From the NCBI GenBank assembly GCA_963837775.1, contig CAWIOX010000029.1, forward strand, positions 124,001 to 188,000: a stretch of 64,000 bases of DNA, in the 5' to 3' direction. Of this stretch, positions 17,044 to 25,471 are shown in pieces. Under the pieces are notes generated by a model. That model saw only the letters and a program-made list of their open reading frames with translations, was not told the origin of the DNA and did not search any database. Position 1 is the stretch's first letter. The number at the start of each line of letters is the position of its first letter. This DNA comes from CAWIOX01 sp963837775 (GTDB taxonomy: Bacteria; Pseudomonadota; Gammaproteobacteria; Burkholderiales; Burkholderiaceae_D). Both the position numbers and the translations under genes were made by a program.

Positions 17044-18087
17044 TCAGTGTTGCCTCAGGCGGACCTGGTGGATTAACTCGGTGCGGCTGGTGGCGCCGGC
17101 CTTGGAAAAAATGTGGCTCAAATGGGTGCGGACAGTGGGAAAACTGATCGACAGCTTGCGCGAGATCTCCTTGTCGGAATAGCCCTCCAATATCAGCGAG
17201 CAAACTTGCGCTTCGCGTTGGGTCAGCCCGAAACATTGCGTCAGGTCGCACACTGCGGGCAACTGGCGATGCAGTGGCACCAGTTGAATCAGCGCGCCGG
17301 CCTGCGTTTGTTCGGCGCACTGGATGCGGACCGTGGTAGCCCGATAACCAACCCAGAACCGTTCGCTCACGTCCAGCGTATTTTTTCCGGCTTCCTGCAG
17401 AAAACCAGTGAGTGCGGCCAGTTGCGATTGCTCAGTCTGTTCCATCAATGCGCTGGCGCTGCGATTGTGCTGCAGTACAGCGCCCTCGCTATCAAGCATG
17501 AAACAGGGGTCCGGATGACTGGCCCACAGCGCTTGCCAGTTGTCGCTGTTGTTGCGCTCACGCTGCAGTGCTGTCAGCTGCGCCAGCGCATGGGCCAGAT
17601 GCGGCTTCAGTAGCTCCAGCAAGGTTACTTCGCGCGGTCCGAATTCGGGCTGCTGCCGCGCGCGCCAGATACGCAGATCGCCAATATGCTGGTCGCCGTC
17701 GTACAGATGCAGGTCAATGCCATGGTGCAGGCCGCCGCAGATCAGGAAATCGTTGAAAAACTCCGTCTTTTCCAGCTCGGACTGCGCAATCACTGCCGAT
17801 ACCAGCGTTGCCTGACGCCGCTGCTGCAGCAGCGGCGTGATCGGGTCATGGTATTGAAAATACTCCTCATACAAGGCCAGCCTGTCCGGTTCGATATTCA
17901 GTGCGACGCAGTCTTCGAAGCGACCGGTCGCATTATTCCTGACATACGATGCCAGATAATCGGCGCGCAACAGTCGGAGGATGGCCTGCGCCATCTCCTG
18001 CCGGATGCGCCGCGAGCTATCGCCGTGGTGCAGACTGGCGATGATCTCCAGCAGCAGATGCAGTTCTTCGCGGGTCGGCGCATACAT
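17044..18087 (-). CDS. LuxR-type helix-turn-helix transcriptional regulator
   Basis: This 347-residue protein ends in a LuxR/GerE DNA-binding domain (LTQREAQVCSLILEGYSDKE, then ISFPTVRTHLSHIF). The long N-terminal part has no receiver or acyl-homoserine-lactone domain that I can recognise and is probably a PAS/GAF-like sensor. I chose the ATG at 18087, four bases after the stop of the IclR gene, so the two regulators form an operon. It probably controls the divergent aromatic module starting at 19140. Confidence 0.85.
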   Translation of the reverse strand: MYAPTREELHLLLEIIASLHHGDSSRRIRQEMAQAILRLLRADYLASYVRNNATGRFEDCVALNIEPDRLALYEEYFQYHDPITPLLQQRRQATLVSAVIAQSELEKTEFFNDFLICGGLHHGIDLHLYDGDQHIGDLRIWRARQQPEFGPREVTLLELLKPHLAHALAQLTALQRERNNSDNWQALWASHPDPCFMLDSEGAVLQHNRSASALMEQTEQSQLAALTGFLQEAGKNTLDVSERFWVGYRATTVRIQCAEQTQAGALIQLVPLHRQLPAVCDLTQCFGLTQREAQVCSLILEGYSDKEISRKLSISFPTVRTHLSHIFSKAGATSRTELIHQVRLRQH

Positions 18088-18091
18088 CGGC

Positions 18092-18886
18092 TTATTTCCC
18101 GGCGTAACCGAGGCGGTAGGAAACCGTTTGCGCGCAAGCCTGCAGTTCGCGCGCGATCGGGCCATCCCAGGACGAGTCGAAGCTGCCGGATGAGCCGGTG
18201 GCGGTAATCACCAGCGCCAGCGACTGCTTGCTGTCGAACACCGGCGCGCTGAATGCGCTGATGCCGGGAATCGGAAAGCCCTCGACCCGCGCCAGGCCGC
18301 GCTGACGCACTTCGGCCAATGTTGCTTCGTGTTGCTGCAACGCGTTCTTCGAGGTGTTTTGCGCCAGCACCTCCTGATCCTTCAACTCTCTGGCCAGCGC
18401 TGCTTCGACCAGCTTGACCGGCATAAATGCCGAAAATACCTGTCCGGTGGCGGTGCCCAGCATCGACATCACCGAACCGGGGCGCAGGTTCACATGCAGC
18501 GGCCGGTTCGAGTCGCCCAGATACACCACGGTCGGGCCATGGGTGCCCCAGACCGCCAGCACAACAGTTTGCTCGATGCGGACGGCGAGACTGGTGATTT
18601 CCGGGATCGCCAGCTTGATCGGATTTTGCTGTTGCAGGCAGACCAGTCCTATCTGAAACGCGAACGGTCCCAGCCCATAGTTGCCGCTGACCGGATCCTG
18701 CTCGGTGAGGCCGACCGCGCCAAAGCTGGCCAGGTACGGATGCGCCTTGGACGGCGTCATGTTGGCCGCTTTTGCCAGCGTGCTCAGCGACATCGGCTGC
18801 CGGTGGTTCACCAGCGCCATCAGCAACTGGTTGCCAACCTCGATCGCCTGTATCCGCCGGCTGGCCTTGGGAGGGAGTAATGACAT
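18092..18886 (-). CDS. IclR-family transcriptional regulator of the second aromatic module
   Basis: An N-terminal winged helix (around residues 12-70, MTPSKAHPYLASFGAVGLTE) is followed by an IclR effector domain, giving 264 residues from the ATG at 18886. That start has an AAGGAG box six bases upstream and is better than the ATG six codons earlier. It is divergent from the binding-protein gene at 19140, and repeated AAATTGATTCG boxes lie between them as possible binding sites. Confidence 0.88.
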   Translation of the reverse strand: MSLLPPKASRRIQAIEVGNQLLMALVNHRQPMSLSTLAKAANMTPSKAHPYLASFGAVGLTEQDPVSGNYGLGPFAFQIGLVCLQQQNPIKLAIPEITSLAVRIEQTVVLAVWGTHGPTVVYLGDSNRPLHVNLRPGSVMSMLGTATGQVFSAFMPVKLVEAALARELKDQEVLAQNTSKNALQQHEATLAEVRQRGLARVEGFPIPGISAFSAPVFDSKQSLALVITATGSSGSFDSSWDGPIARELQACAQTVSYRLGYAGK

Positions 18887-18962
18887 GCAATTCTCCTTGA
18901 TCATGAAAATTCCGACTGTGCCGGTAAATCCAGCAGCAATTCAACACCGATTATCAGAACAT

Positions 18963-19031
18963 TAAATTGATTCGTCAATATCAACAAATTTGATGATAGC
19001 AAATTGATTCGCTATCGACGAATATTGATTC
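18963..19031. promoter_or_regulatory. Repeated TTGATTCG boxes between divergent IclR and binding-protein genes
   Basis: The motif AAATTGATTCG occurs at 18964-18974 and again at 19001-19011, and a shorter form ATATTGATTC is at 19022-19031. Inverted partners such as CGACGAAT lie between them. The AT-rich position between divergent genes is typical for an IclR operator region. Confidence 0.5.
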
Positions 19032-19139
19032 AGCTGAGATCGATTAAAAAAATACGACATGCATGCCGATAGCAAGGTTGGAAAGACAACTTTTCCCGGC
19101 AACCGAAAAACCAGAGAAAACGAAGGAGACACGAGAGAA

Positions 19140-20285
19140 ATGAAACGAATTGGTGTAGTGGGATGGAGCGCACTTGCCCTGCTGGGCGGCTGGGCCGATG
19201 GCGCGCTGGCACAGAACGTGAAGATCGGCTCGTTCTTGTCGGTGACCGGGCCGGCGGCCTTTCTGGGCGTCCCGGAGCTGAAGACGCTGCAGCTGTATGT
19301 CGACAAGATCAACCAGGGTGGCGGCATACTCGGTCGCCAGCTGGAGCTGGTGCATTACGACGATGCCAGCGATGCGGGCAAATCGAACAGCTTTGCCTCG
19401 CGCCTGATCAATGACGACAAGGTCGATGTGATTATCGGCGGCACCACCACCGGCGGCTCGATGGCGGCAATCCCGCTGATGGCAAAAGGCAGCATGCCAT
19501 TCATCTCGCTGGCTGGCGGCGTCAGCATCATCGAGCCAGTCAAGAAATGGGTGTTCAAGGTGCCGCATACCGACCGCATGGCGGCCGAAAAGATATTTTC
19601 CGACCTGAAAAAACGCAACCTGAAAAAAGTCGCCTTGCTGTCCGAGTCGACCGGTTTCGGCCAATCCGGACGCAAGGAGACGCTGGCGGTCGCCTCGAAA
19701 TATGGAATCGAACTGGTCGCCGACGAGACTTACGGCCCGAAAGATACCGACATGACGGCGCAGCTGACCAAGATCAGGAATGTGCCCGGTGTGCAAGCGC
19801 TGTTTGTATTCGGCCTGGGACAGGGTCCGGCGCTGGTGTCGAAAAACATCGCACAGCTCGGCATCAATCTGCCCCATTACGAATCGCATGGCGTCGCCTC
19901 GGAAGAGTTCATCAAACTGGCCGGCCCCGCCGCTGAGGGCATCCGTTTACCGGCTGCGGCGCTGCTGGTGGCCGACAAGCTGCCGAAGACCGATCAGCAA
20001 AAACAGGTCGTGACCGACTACACGAAAAATTACACCGAGCACTACAAATCGGATGTGTCGACCTTCGGCGGCCATGCCTACGATGCATTGATGATCTATG
20101 TCGGCGCGGTTAAAAAAGCCGGCAGCTTCGACAAGGAAAAAGTGCGTACTGCAATCGAGCAAACCCGCAATTTCGTCGGCACCGGCGGCGTGGTCAACAT
20201 GAGTGCCACCGATCATCTCGGGCTGGATGCTTCGGCGTTTCGCCTGCTGGAAATCCGCAAAGGCGAATGGAGCATGGCCGAATAA
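19140..20285 (+). CDS. ABC transporter periplasmic substrate-binding protein (paralogue of 3610-4755)
   Basis: This 381-residue LivK-type binding protein starts with a signal peptide MKRIGVVGWSALALLGGWAD and probable cleavage after ALA at residue 24, then NVKIGSFLSVTGPAAFLG. It is closely similar along its whole length to the binding protein in the paa operon, including the VKKWVFK and HTDRMAAEK segments. An AAGGAG box lies about 13 bases before the ATG. It heads the MBL/monooxygenase/VOC module and probably captures that module's aromatic substrate for the Liv-type permease at 24594. Confidence 0.88.
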   Translation: MKRIGVVGWSALALLGGWADGALAQNVKIGSFLSVTGPAAFLGVPELKTLQLYVDKINQGGGILGRQLELVHYDDASDAGKSNSFASRLINDDKVDVIIGGTTTGGSMAAIPLMAKGSMPFISLAGGVSIIEPVKKWVFKVPHTDRMAAEKIFSDLKKRNLKKVALLSESTGFGQSGRKETLAVASKYGIELVADETYGPKDTDMTAQLTKIRNVPGVQALFVFGLGQGPALVSKNIAQLGINLPHYESHGVASEEFIKLAGPAAEGIRLPAAALLVADKLPKTDQQKQVVTDYTKNYTEHYKSDVSTFGGHAYDALMIYVGAVKKAGSFDKEKVRTAIEQTRNFVGTGGVVNMSATDHLGLDASAFRLLEIRKGEWSMAE

Positions 20286-20348
20286 GCACTGGAAACAGGC
20301 GGCCTGAGCTGCTCGCGGCCGCTTTTCCGGGTTTTTTCCAATGAAAAC

Positions 20349-20420
20349 ATACTGGGGACTGTATATAAAAAAGCCCAATGAAAACGTGCGGCAGATGCAT
20401 TGTTTTTACATATACCCCTC
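20349..20420 (-). repeat. Dispersed intergenic repeat, copy 2 of 6 (inverted)
   Basis: Read on the minus strand it shows GAGGGGTATATG, then CTGCCGCACGTTTTCATTGG, then TATATACAGTCCCCAGTAT, which aligns with copies 4-6 on the plus strand. It lies between the binding-protein and MBL-fold genes and may separate their transcription. Confidence 0.75.
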
Positions 20421-20517
20421 AAATTAATCGAATTTTACGGCCTGATTAGCACAAGAAATTTCCGGAAAATGCCGCGCAATGATGGCGGCCCAACTTTACG
20501 CACTATAAGGAGTTCAG

Positions 20518-21480
20518 ATGAACCAGAAAAAATTTGCCTCGCAAGCCGACCTCGAACAGAAAAAGGTCAGCTTCGACCAGTTGTCCGAGCATGCCTATGC
20601 GTACACCGCCGAGGGCGACCCGAACACCGGCATCATCATCGGCGACGAGGCGGTGATGGTGATCGACACCCAGGCCACGCCGGTGATGGCGCAGGACGTG
20701 GTGCGCCGCATCCGCGAAGTCACCGACAAGCCGATCAAGTATGTGGTGATGAGCCATTACCACGCGGTGCGCGTGCTCGGCGCCAGCGGCTACAAGCAGC
20801 ATGGGCTGGAGCACATCATCGCCAGCAAGGATACGTATGACCTGATCGTCGAGCGCGGCGCGTTCGACATGGATAGCGAGATCGGCCGTTTCCCGCGCCT
20901 GTTCCAGGCGGTCGAATCGGTGCCGGGCCTGACTTGGCCGACGATCGTGTTCCAGCAAGAGATGACGCTCTGGCTCGGCAAGCTCGAAGTGAAGATCATG
21001 CAACTCGGACGCGGCCATACCAAGGGCGATACCGTGGTCTGGCTGCCACAGGACAAGGTGCTGTTTTCCGGCGACCTGGTCGAATTCGACGCGACGCCGT
21101 ATGCGGGTGACGCTTACTTCCAGGATTGGCCGCAAACGCTGGACAACCTGGCTGCGCTGCAGGCGGAAAAACTGGTGCCGGGACGCGGCGCCGCGCTCAA
21201 GACGGCAGAGCAAGTCAAGGCCGGGCTGGAAGGCACGCGCGACTTTGTGCGGGATCTGTTCGCTGCGGTGCGCCAGGGCACGCAGCAGGGCAAGGATCTG
21301 AAGTCGATTTACAAGGAAACCTATGCGCAGCTGCAGCCGAAATACGGCAACTGGGTGATTTTCGACCATTGCATGCCGTTTGACGTGACGCGCGCCTACG
21401 ACGAAGCGACCCAGTATCCCGATCCGCGCATCTGGACTGCCGAACGCGATGTCGAGATGTGGAAGTCGCTGGAAGGCTGA
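20518..21480 (+). CDS. MBL-fold metallo-hydrolase of an aromatic module
   Basis: This 320-residue protein has the metallo-beta-lactamase fold. The signature is H80-Y-H82-A-V-R85 instead of HxHxDH, so two usual ligands of the second metal site are replaced by V84 and R85. A later histidine (GRGHTKGDT) and aspartate (SGDLVE) are kept. It may therefore bind a single metal or have changed chemistry. It precedes an FAD monooxygenase and probably hydrolyses a ring-cleavage or ester intermediate; the substrate is not recognised. Confidence 0.82.
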   Translation: MNQKKFASQADLEQKKVSFDQLSEHAYAYTAEGDPNTGIIIGDEAVMVIDTQATPVMAQDVVRRIREVTDKPIKYVVMSHYHAVRVLGASGYKQHGLEHIIASKDTYDLIVERGAFDMDSEIGRFPRLFQAVESVPGLTWPTIVFQQEMTLWLGKLEVKIMQLGRGHTKGDTVVWLPQDKVLFSGDLVEFDATPYAGDAYFQDWPQTLDNLAALQAEKLVPGRGAALKTAEQVKAGLEGTRDFVRDLFAAVRQGTQQGKDLKSIYKETYAQLQPKYGNWVIFDHCMPFDVTRAYDEATQYPDPRIWTAERDVEMWKSLEG

Positions 21481-21587
21481 GCTGGTGCAAGGAGACGCGC
21501 CGACAGAAGAGCGTCGGCGGGATAACAGAAACCGGACGCATTGTTGCTGCTAAAACAATAGCGAGCCGGATTATCGAGGAGACGGGC

Positions 21588-23254
21588 ATGCAACAAACCT
21601 ATACCTATTCAAAATTCCCCTATACCACGCCGGAAGAAATCAGCAGCGGCGCATTGCGGCGCTACCCGGTGGTGGTGGTCGGCGCCGGCCCGGCCGGTCT
21701 GGCGGCGGCGATCGATTGCCGCCTGCAGAACATCCCGGTGCTATTGCTCGACGACGACGACACGGTCTCGGTCGGCTCGCGCGGCCTGTGCTACGCGAAG
21801 CGGGCGATCGAAGTGCTGGACCGGCTCGACTGCGGCGATCCGGTCATGGAAAAAGGCGTGAGCTGGAATGTCGGCCGCACTTTTTTCCGCAACGATGAAG
21901 TGTTCAGCTTCAATCTGCAGCCGGACGCCGACCAGAAACGGCCCGGCATGGTCAATCTGCAGCAGTATTACCTGGAAGAATACCTGGTGCAGCGGGCCGT
22001 GTCGGCGGGCGTGACGCTGCGCTGGAAGAACAAGGTGGTATCGGTGCAGCAGCAGGATGGCGGCGTCAGGTTGCAGGTCGAAACGCCGGACGGCATGTAT
22101 CAGATCGAAGCCGACTGGCTGATCGTGGCGGACGGCGCGCGCAGCCCGATCCGCAACATGCTGGGGCTGGAAACCGAAGGCAAGATTTTCATGGACCGCT
22201 TCCTGATCGCCGATGTCGTGATGAAGGCCGATTTCCCGGCCGAGCGCTGGTTCTGGTTCGATCCGCCGTTTCATCCGAACCAGTCGGTGCTGCTGCACCG
22301 CGAAGCCGACAATGTCTGGCGCATCGATTTCCAGCTCGGCTGGGATGCCGATCCGGACGAAGAAAGAAAACCGGAAAAAGTGATCCCGCGGATCAAGGCG
22401 ATGCTGGGCGACGAGCGCGAATTCGAGCTGGAATGGGTCAGCGTGTATACCTTCCAGTGCCGCCGCATGAAAAGCTTCCGCCACGGCAAATGCCTGTTTG
22501 TCGGCGATGCCGCGCACCAGGTATCGCCATTCGGCGCGCGCGGCGCCAATTCCGGCTTGCAGGATACCGACAACCTGGTCTGGAAGCTGAAACTGGTGAT
22601 GGATGGCAAGGCGCCCGACCAGCTGCTGGACACGTATTCGGAAGAACGCTGCTTTGCCGCCGATGAAAACCTGATGAATTCGACCCGCTCGACCGATTTC
22701 ATCACGCCCAAGAGCAGCACCAGCAAGACCTTCCGCAATGCGGTGCTGAAGCTGGCCGAAAAACATGCGTTCGCCCGCAAACTGGTCAATTCCGGCCGGC
22801 TGTCGGTGCCGGCCTTCCTGACTGAATCTCGCCTGAATACGCCGGATGCGGAGCAATTTAGCGGCGACATGGTGCCGGGCGCGCCGATGGATGACGGCCC
22901 GGTCAAGCTCGGCACGCAAGACGGCTGGCTGATCGACCAGCTCGGCAATCGTTTCCAGGGCCTGTATTTCTGCGACGATCCGGCCGCAATCCCGGACGCT
23001 GTGCTGACACAGTTCTGCCGTGCTGGCGCAAGGCGCATTGCCGATCGAGGCACTGGTGATTAGCGCCAAGCCGGGCCACCTCGCGCAACGCGAAAGTCTT
23101 GCTCGACGCCAATGGCGTGATCGCCAGACGCTACGACGCACAGGACGGCAGCTATTATCTGGCGCGCCCCGACCAGCATGTCGCTGCCCGCTGGCGCACG
23201 TTCGACGCGGCACGCGTGCAACAGGCGCTGGCCCGTGCCACTTGCAACCTTTAA
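21588..23254 (+). pseudogene. FAD-dependent aromatic monooxygenase (MhpA/MhaA-like), two frameshifts near the 3' end
   Basis: This flavoprotein hydroxylase should hydroxylate a phenolic acid using NAD(P)H and O2. Visible motifs are GAGPAGLAAA at 32-41, the VADGARSPIR motif near 180 and FVGDAAHQVSPFGARGANSG in the FAD domain. The frame as given stops at 23063 after a run unlike the family. The expected C terminus appears in pieces: AVLAQGALPIEALVISAKPG in the second frame, then KVLLDANGVIARRYDAQDGS and ARATCNL-stop at 23254 in the third. One extra C near 23015 and another near 23085 explain both shifts. The start at 21588 has a GAGGAGAC ribosome site. Confidence 0.85.
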
Positions 23255-23267
23255 CCGGAGAATCAAC

Positions 23268-23492
23268 ATGACACTGAATCTGGATCCGAATTTCAGCGAA
23301 TCGGGCAAGCGCTATTTCCGCGAATTCTCACCCGGCGACGACTTTTACGAAGCGCTGATCGACACCCATCGCGACCTTTCCGACGAACAGAGCGCGCTGC
23401 TGAATGCGAAGCTGATTTTGCTGTTGGCCAACCATATCGGCGATATCACGGTGCTGCGCTCGGCGATGCAACTGGCGCGCGAAGACCTCTGA
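23268..23492 (+). CDS. DUF2783 small protein, possible coupling protein of the monooxygenase
   Basis: This 74-residue acidic protein (MTLNLDPNFSESG at its start, LLLANHIGDITVLRSAM near its end) looks like the DUF2783 family, which accompanies MhpA-like FAD monooxygenases. It begins 13 bases after the restored monooxygenase stop, with a GGAG site. In Pseudomonas putida the 3-hydroxyphenylacetate hydroxylase MhaA needs a small coupling protein, MhaB. By analogy this protein may play that part, but that is inference from size and position. Confidence 0.75.
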   Translation: MTLNLDPNFSESGKRYFREFSPGDDFYEALIDTHRDLSDEQSALLNAKLILLLANHIGDITVLRSAMQLAREDL

Positions 23493-23595
23493 ACGCAATG
23501 CGCCCCCGCTTCATGACGAAAGGGCGCGCTGAAAAAATGCACGAATGGGTCGTTTGCCAGCGACTCATTCATCAACACCCTCATTGGAGATACAG

Positions 23596-24147
23596 ATGAA
23601 GATCAAGAAAATTCACCACGTGGCTTATCGCTGCATCGACGCTAAACAGACGGTCGAATGGTACGGCAAGTATCTGAACATGGATTTCGTGCTGGCGATT
23701 GCCGAGGATCAGGTGCCGTCGACCGGCGAGCCGGATCCCTACATGCACATCTTCCTGGACGCCGGCGGCGGCAATGTGCTGGCGTTTTTCGAGCTGCCGC
23801 AGCAGGCGCCGATGGACCGCGACCGCAACACGCCGGCCTGGACCCAGCATCTGGCGATGGAAGTCGGCTCGATCGAAGAAATGCTGGAGGCCAAGCAGCG
23901 CCTGGAGGCCGACGGCATCGAAGTGATCGGGCCGACCGACCATACGATCTTCAAGTCGATCTATTTCTTCGACCCCAGCGGCCACCGGCTGGAACTGGCA
24001 GTCAATACCGGCACCCCGGAGATGATGCAGAAGCTCGACGACGTCAAGTGGGAGATGATCGAGGAATGGGCGCGCACCAAGAAAGCACCGAAGCACGCGG
24101 CCTGGATGCATGACGGCAGTTACTCGCCATCAGTCGCCGAGCAGTAA
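23596..24147 (+). CDS. VOC-superfamily protein (glyoxalase/extradiol dioxygenase type)
   Basis: This 183-residue protein has the paired beta-alpha-beta-beta-beta vicinal-oxygen-chelate fold. Candidate metal ligands are a histidine in IHHVAY near residue 8, a histidine in TQHLAMEV in the middle and the glutamate in HRLELAV near residue 135, the H/H/E set used by glyoxalases and single-domain dioxygenases. A short C-terminal tail follows. As the last gene of the aromatic module it may cleave the ring of, or rearrange, the hydroxylated product. Confidence 0.85.
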   Translation: MKIKKIHHVAYRCIDAKQTVEWYGKYLNMDFVLAIAEDQVPSTGEPDPYMHIFLDAGGGNVLAFFELPQQAPMDRDRNTPAWTQHLAMEVGSIEEMLEAKQRLEADGIEVIGPTDHTIFKSIYFFDPSGHRLELAVNTGTPEMMQKLDDVKWEMIEEWARTKKAPKHAAWMHDGSYSPSVAEQ

Positions 24148-24148
24148 A

Positions 24149-24175
24149 CCCGCTTTCGGGCAGCTGACAAGCGGG
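24149..24175 (+). terminator. Hairpin just after the VOC gene
   Basis: Seven-base arms CCCGCTT and AAGCGGG lie across a 13-base loop, directly after the stop codon. No T-run follows, so termination is uncertain. Confidence 0.4.
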
Positions 24176-24409
24176 ATGAAATCCTCACCGAATCTGAACA
24201 GACGGCTTGCATGCCCTTGCAGCAAAAACGCGCATGTTCGCTGCCGCCGTCGGTTCAAATTCCGCGATCCCGGGAGTCTATCCGGCTGATGGTGATTCAA
24301 TCTGCAGCGCACCCGATTCATAAGCTGAAGCGAGCTCGCAATAGATCATCTTTATTTGGAAATGGTAGTTCAATATTCTCAGTACAAGAATGCACTCAAC
24401 AGCGAAATA

Positions 24410-24445
24410 GATACATATATAAAAATTACTGAATTTTTTTGTATC
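24410..24445. promoter_or_regulatory. Candidate operator upstream of the liv operon
   Basis: GATACA at 24410-24415 and TGTATC at 24440-24445 form an inverted pair with 24 bases between. This matches the pair before the diiron gene (25 bases between), and the flanking TTTTTGTATCATT is shared too. It overlaps or lies just before a TTGACA box. Confidence 0.6.
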
Positions 24446-24537
24446 ATTTCTTATTGACAGAATATATTCCTTATTTCAGAATGCAAGCACAATAAAAATC
24501 AGTGTGTCCCTTCATTGAAACGATACGGAGATAAATA

Positions 24538-24594
24538 ATGCCCAAGCAGTCGAACAGCGGCCTGGCTTTTGCCAAGACAGGAAGGGGAACTTGA
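24538..24594 (+). CDS. Short upstream reading frame coupled to the liv permease gene
   Basis: An 18-codon frame (M-P-K-Q-S-N-S-G-L-A-F-A-K-T-G-R-G-T-stop) starts at an ATG with a good CGGAG box seven bases upstream. It ends in TGATG, so its stop overlaps the livH start by one base. It could be a leader peptide that couples translation to the permease, or simply an alternative ribosome entry. No function is recognised. Confidence 0.4.
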   Translation: MPKQSNSGLAFAKTGRGT

Positions 24595-25469
24595 TGCTTG
24601 CCCAGTTTCTGCAATTTCTTTTTTCAGGCATCACGGTTGGCGCCACATACGCGCTGTCTGCCTTGGGCTTCACGCTGATCTACAACGCCAGCAACGTAAT
24701 CAACTTTGCCCAGGGTGAGTTCATCATGCTCGGTGGCATGCTGGCGGTTTTTTTTACCCAGGCCGGATTGCCTTTTCCTGTAGCACTGCTGCTGGCGATT
24801 CTGTTACCGGCCGTCGTCGGCGTGCTGGTGGAAAAACTGGCGATTGAGCCAGTCAAGGGCGCTGAAACGGTGACGCTGATCATCATCACCATCGGCGCTT
24901 CGCTCGTCATTCGTGGCCTGGTCCAGGTCTGGCTGGGCAAAGGGACGCACAGCTTGCCGGCTTTTTCCGGCGATGCCCCAATCCACATCCTCGGCGCCAC
25001 CCTGATGCCGCAAAGTCTCTGGGTACTGGGCGGAACCGCACTGGTAGTGATTGCCCTATGGTATTTTTTCAACCGGACCCTGCAAGGCAAAGCGATGCTC
25101 GCCACTTCCTACAACCGGCTGGCAGCAGAACTGGTCGGGATCAATACCAGCTGGGTGCTATTCATGAGTTTTGCCATGTCGGCGGCCCTCGGCGCCCTCG
25201 GCGGCATCCTGGTCACGCCGATTACGCTGACTTCCTACGATGCAGGGATCATGCTTGGACTGAAAGGCTTTGTCGCCGCTGTCGTGGGCGGCCTTGGCAA
25301 CGGCCTGGGCGCCGTAATCGGGGGGCTGCTGGTTGGCATACTTGAAGCCATGGGCGCCGGCTACATTTCTTCCGCCTACAAGGATGCCATTCCCTTCGTG
25401 CTCATCCTCTTTATTCTCTTTTTCATGCCACGCGGACTGTTTGGCGGCAAATCAACGGATCGGGTGTAA
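24594..25469 (+). CDS. Branched-chain/aromatic acid ABC transporter permease (LivH type)
   Basis: This 291-residue inner-membrane protein has about eight hydrophobic segments and the LivH-type motifs TLIYNASNVINFAQGEF near residue 25-41 and GLGNGLGAVIGGLLVGILEA near 235-255. It begins the permease part of a four-gene transporter. The binding proteins at 3610 and 19140 belong to the same family, and the shared operator with the paa region suggests uptake of aromatic acids rather than amino acids. Confidence 0.92.
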   Translation: MLAQFLQFLFSGITVGATYALSALGFTLIYNASNVINFAQGEFIMLGGMLAVFFTQAGLPFPVALLLAILLPAVVGVLVEKLAIEPVKGAETVTLIIITIGASLVIRGLVQVWLGKGTHSLPAFSGDAPIHILGATLMPQSLWVLGGTALVVIALWYFFNRTLQGKAMLATSYNRLAAELVGINTSWVLFMSFAMSAALGALGGILVTPITLTSYDAGIMLGLKGFVAAVVGGLGNGLGAVIGGLLVGILEAMGAGYISSAYKDAIPFVLILFILFFMPRGLFGGKSTDRV

Positions 25470-25471
25470 GC

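Larger units (their letters stand above)
24148..24593. other. 446-base gene-poor stretch before the liv operon
   Basis: It begins with a GC-rich hairpin (CCCGCTT at 24149-24155, AAGCGGG at 24169-24175) that may end the VOC transcript. It then turns AT-rich from about 24340, carries the operator pair at 24410-24445 and a TTGACA box near 24455, and ends with a short reading frame described separately. I see no other gene. Confidence 0.6.
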
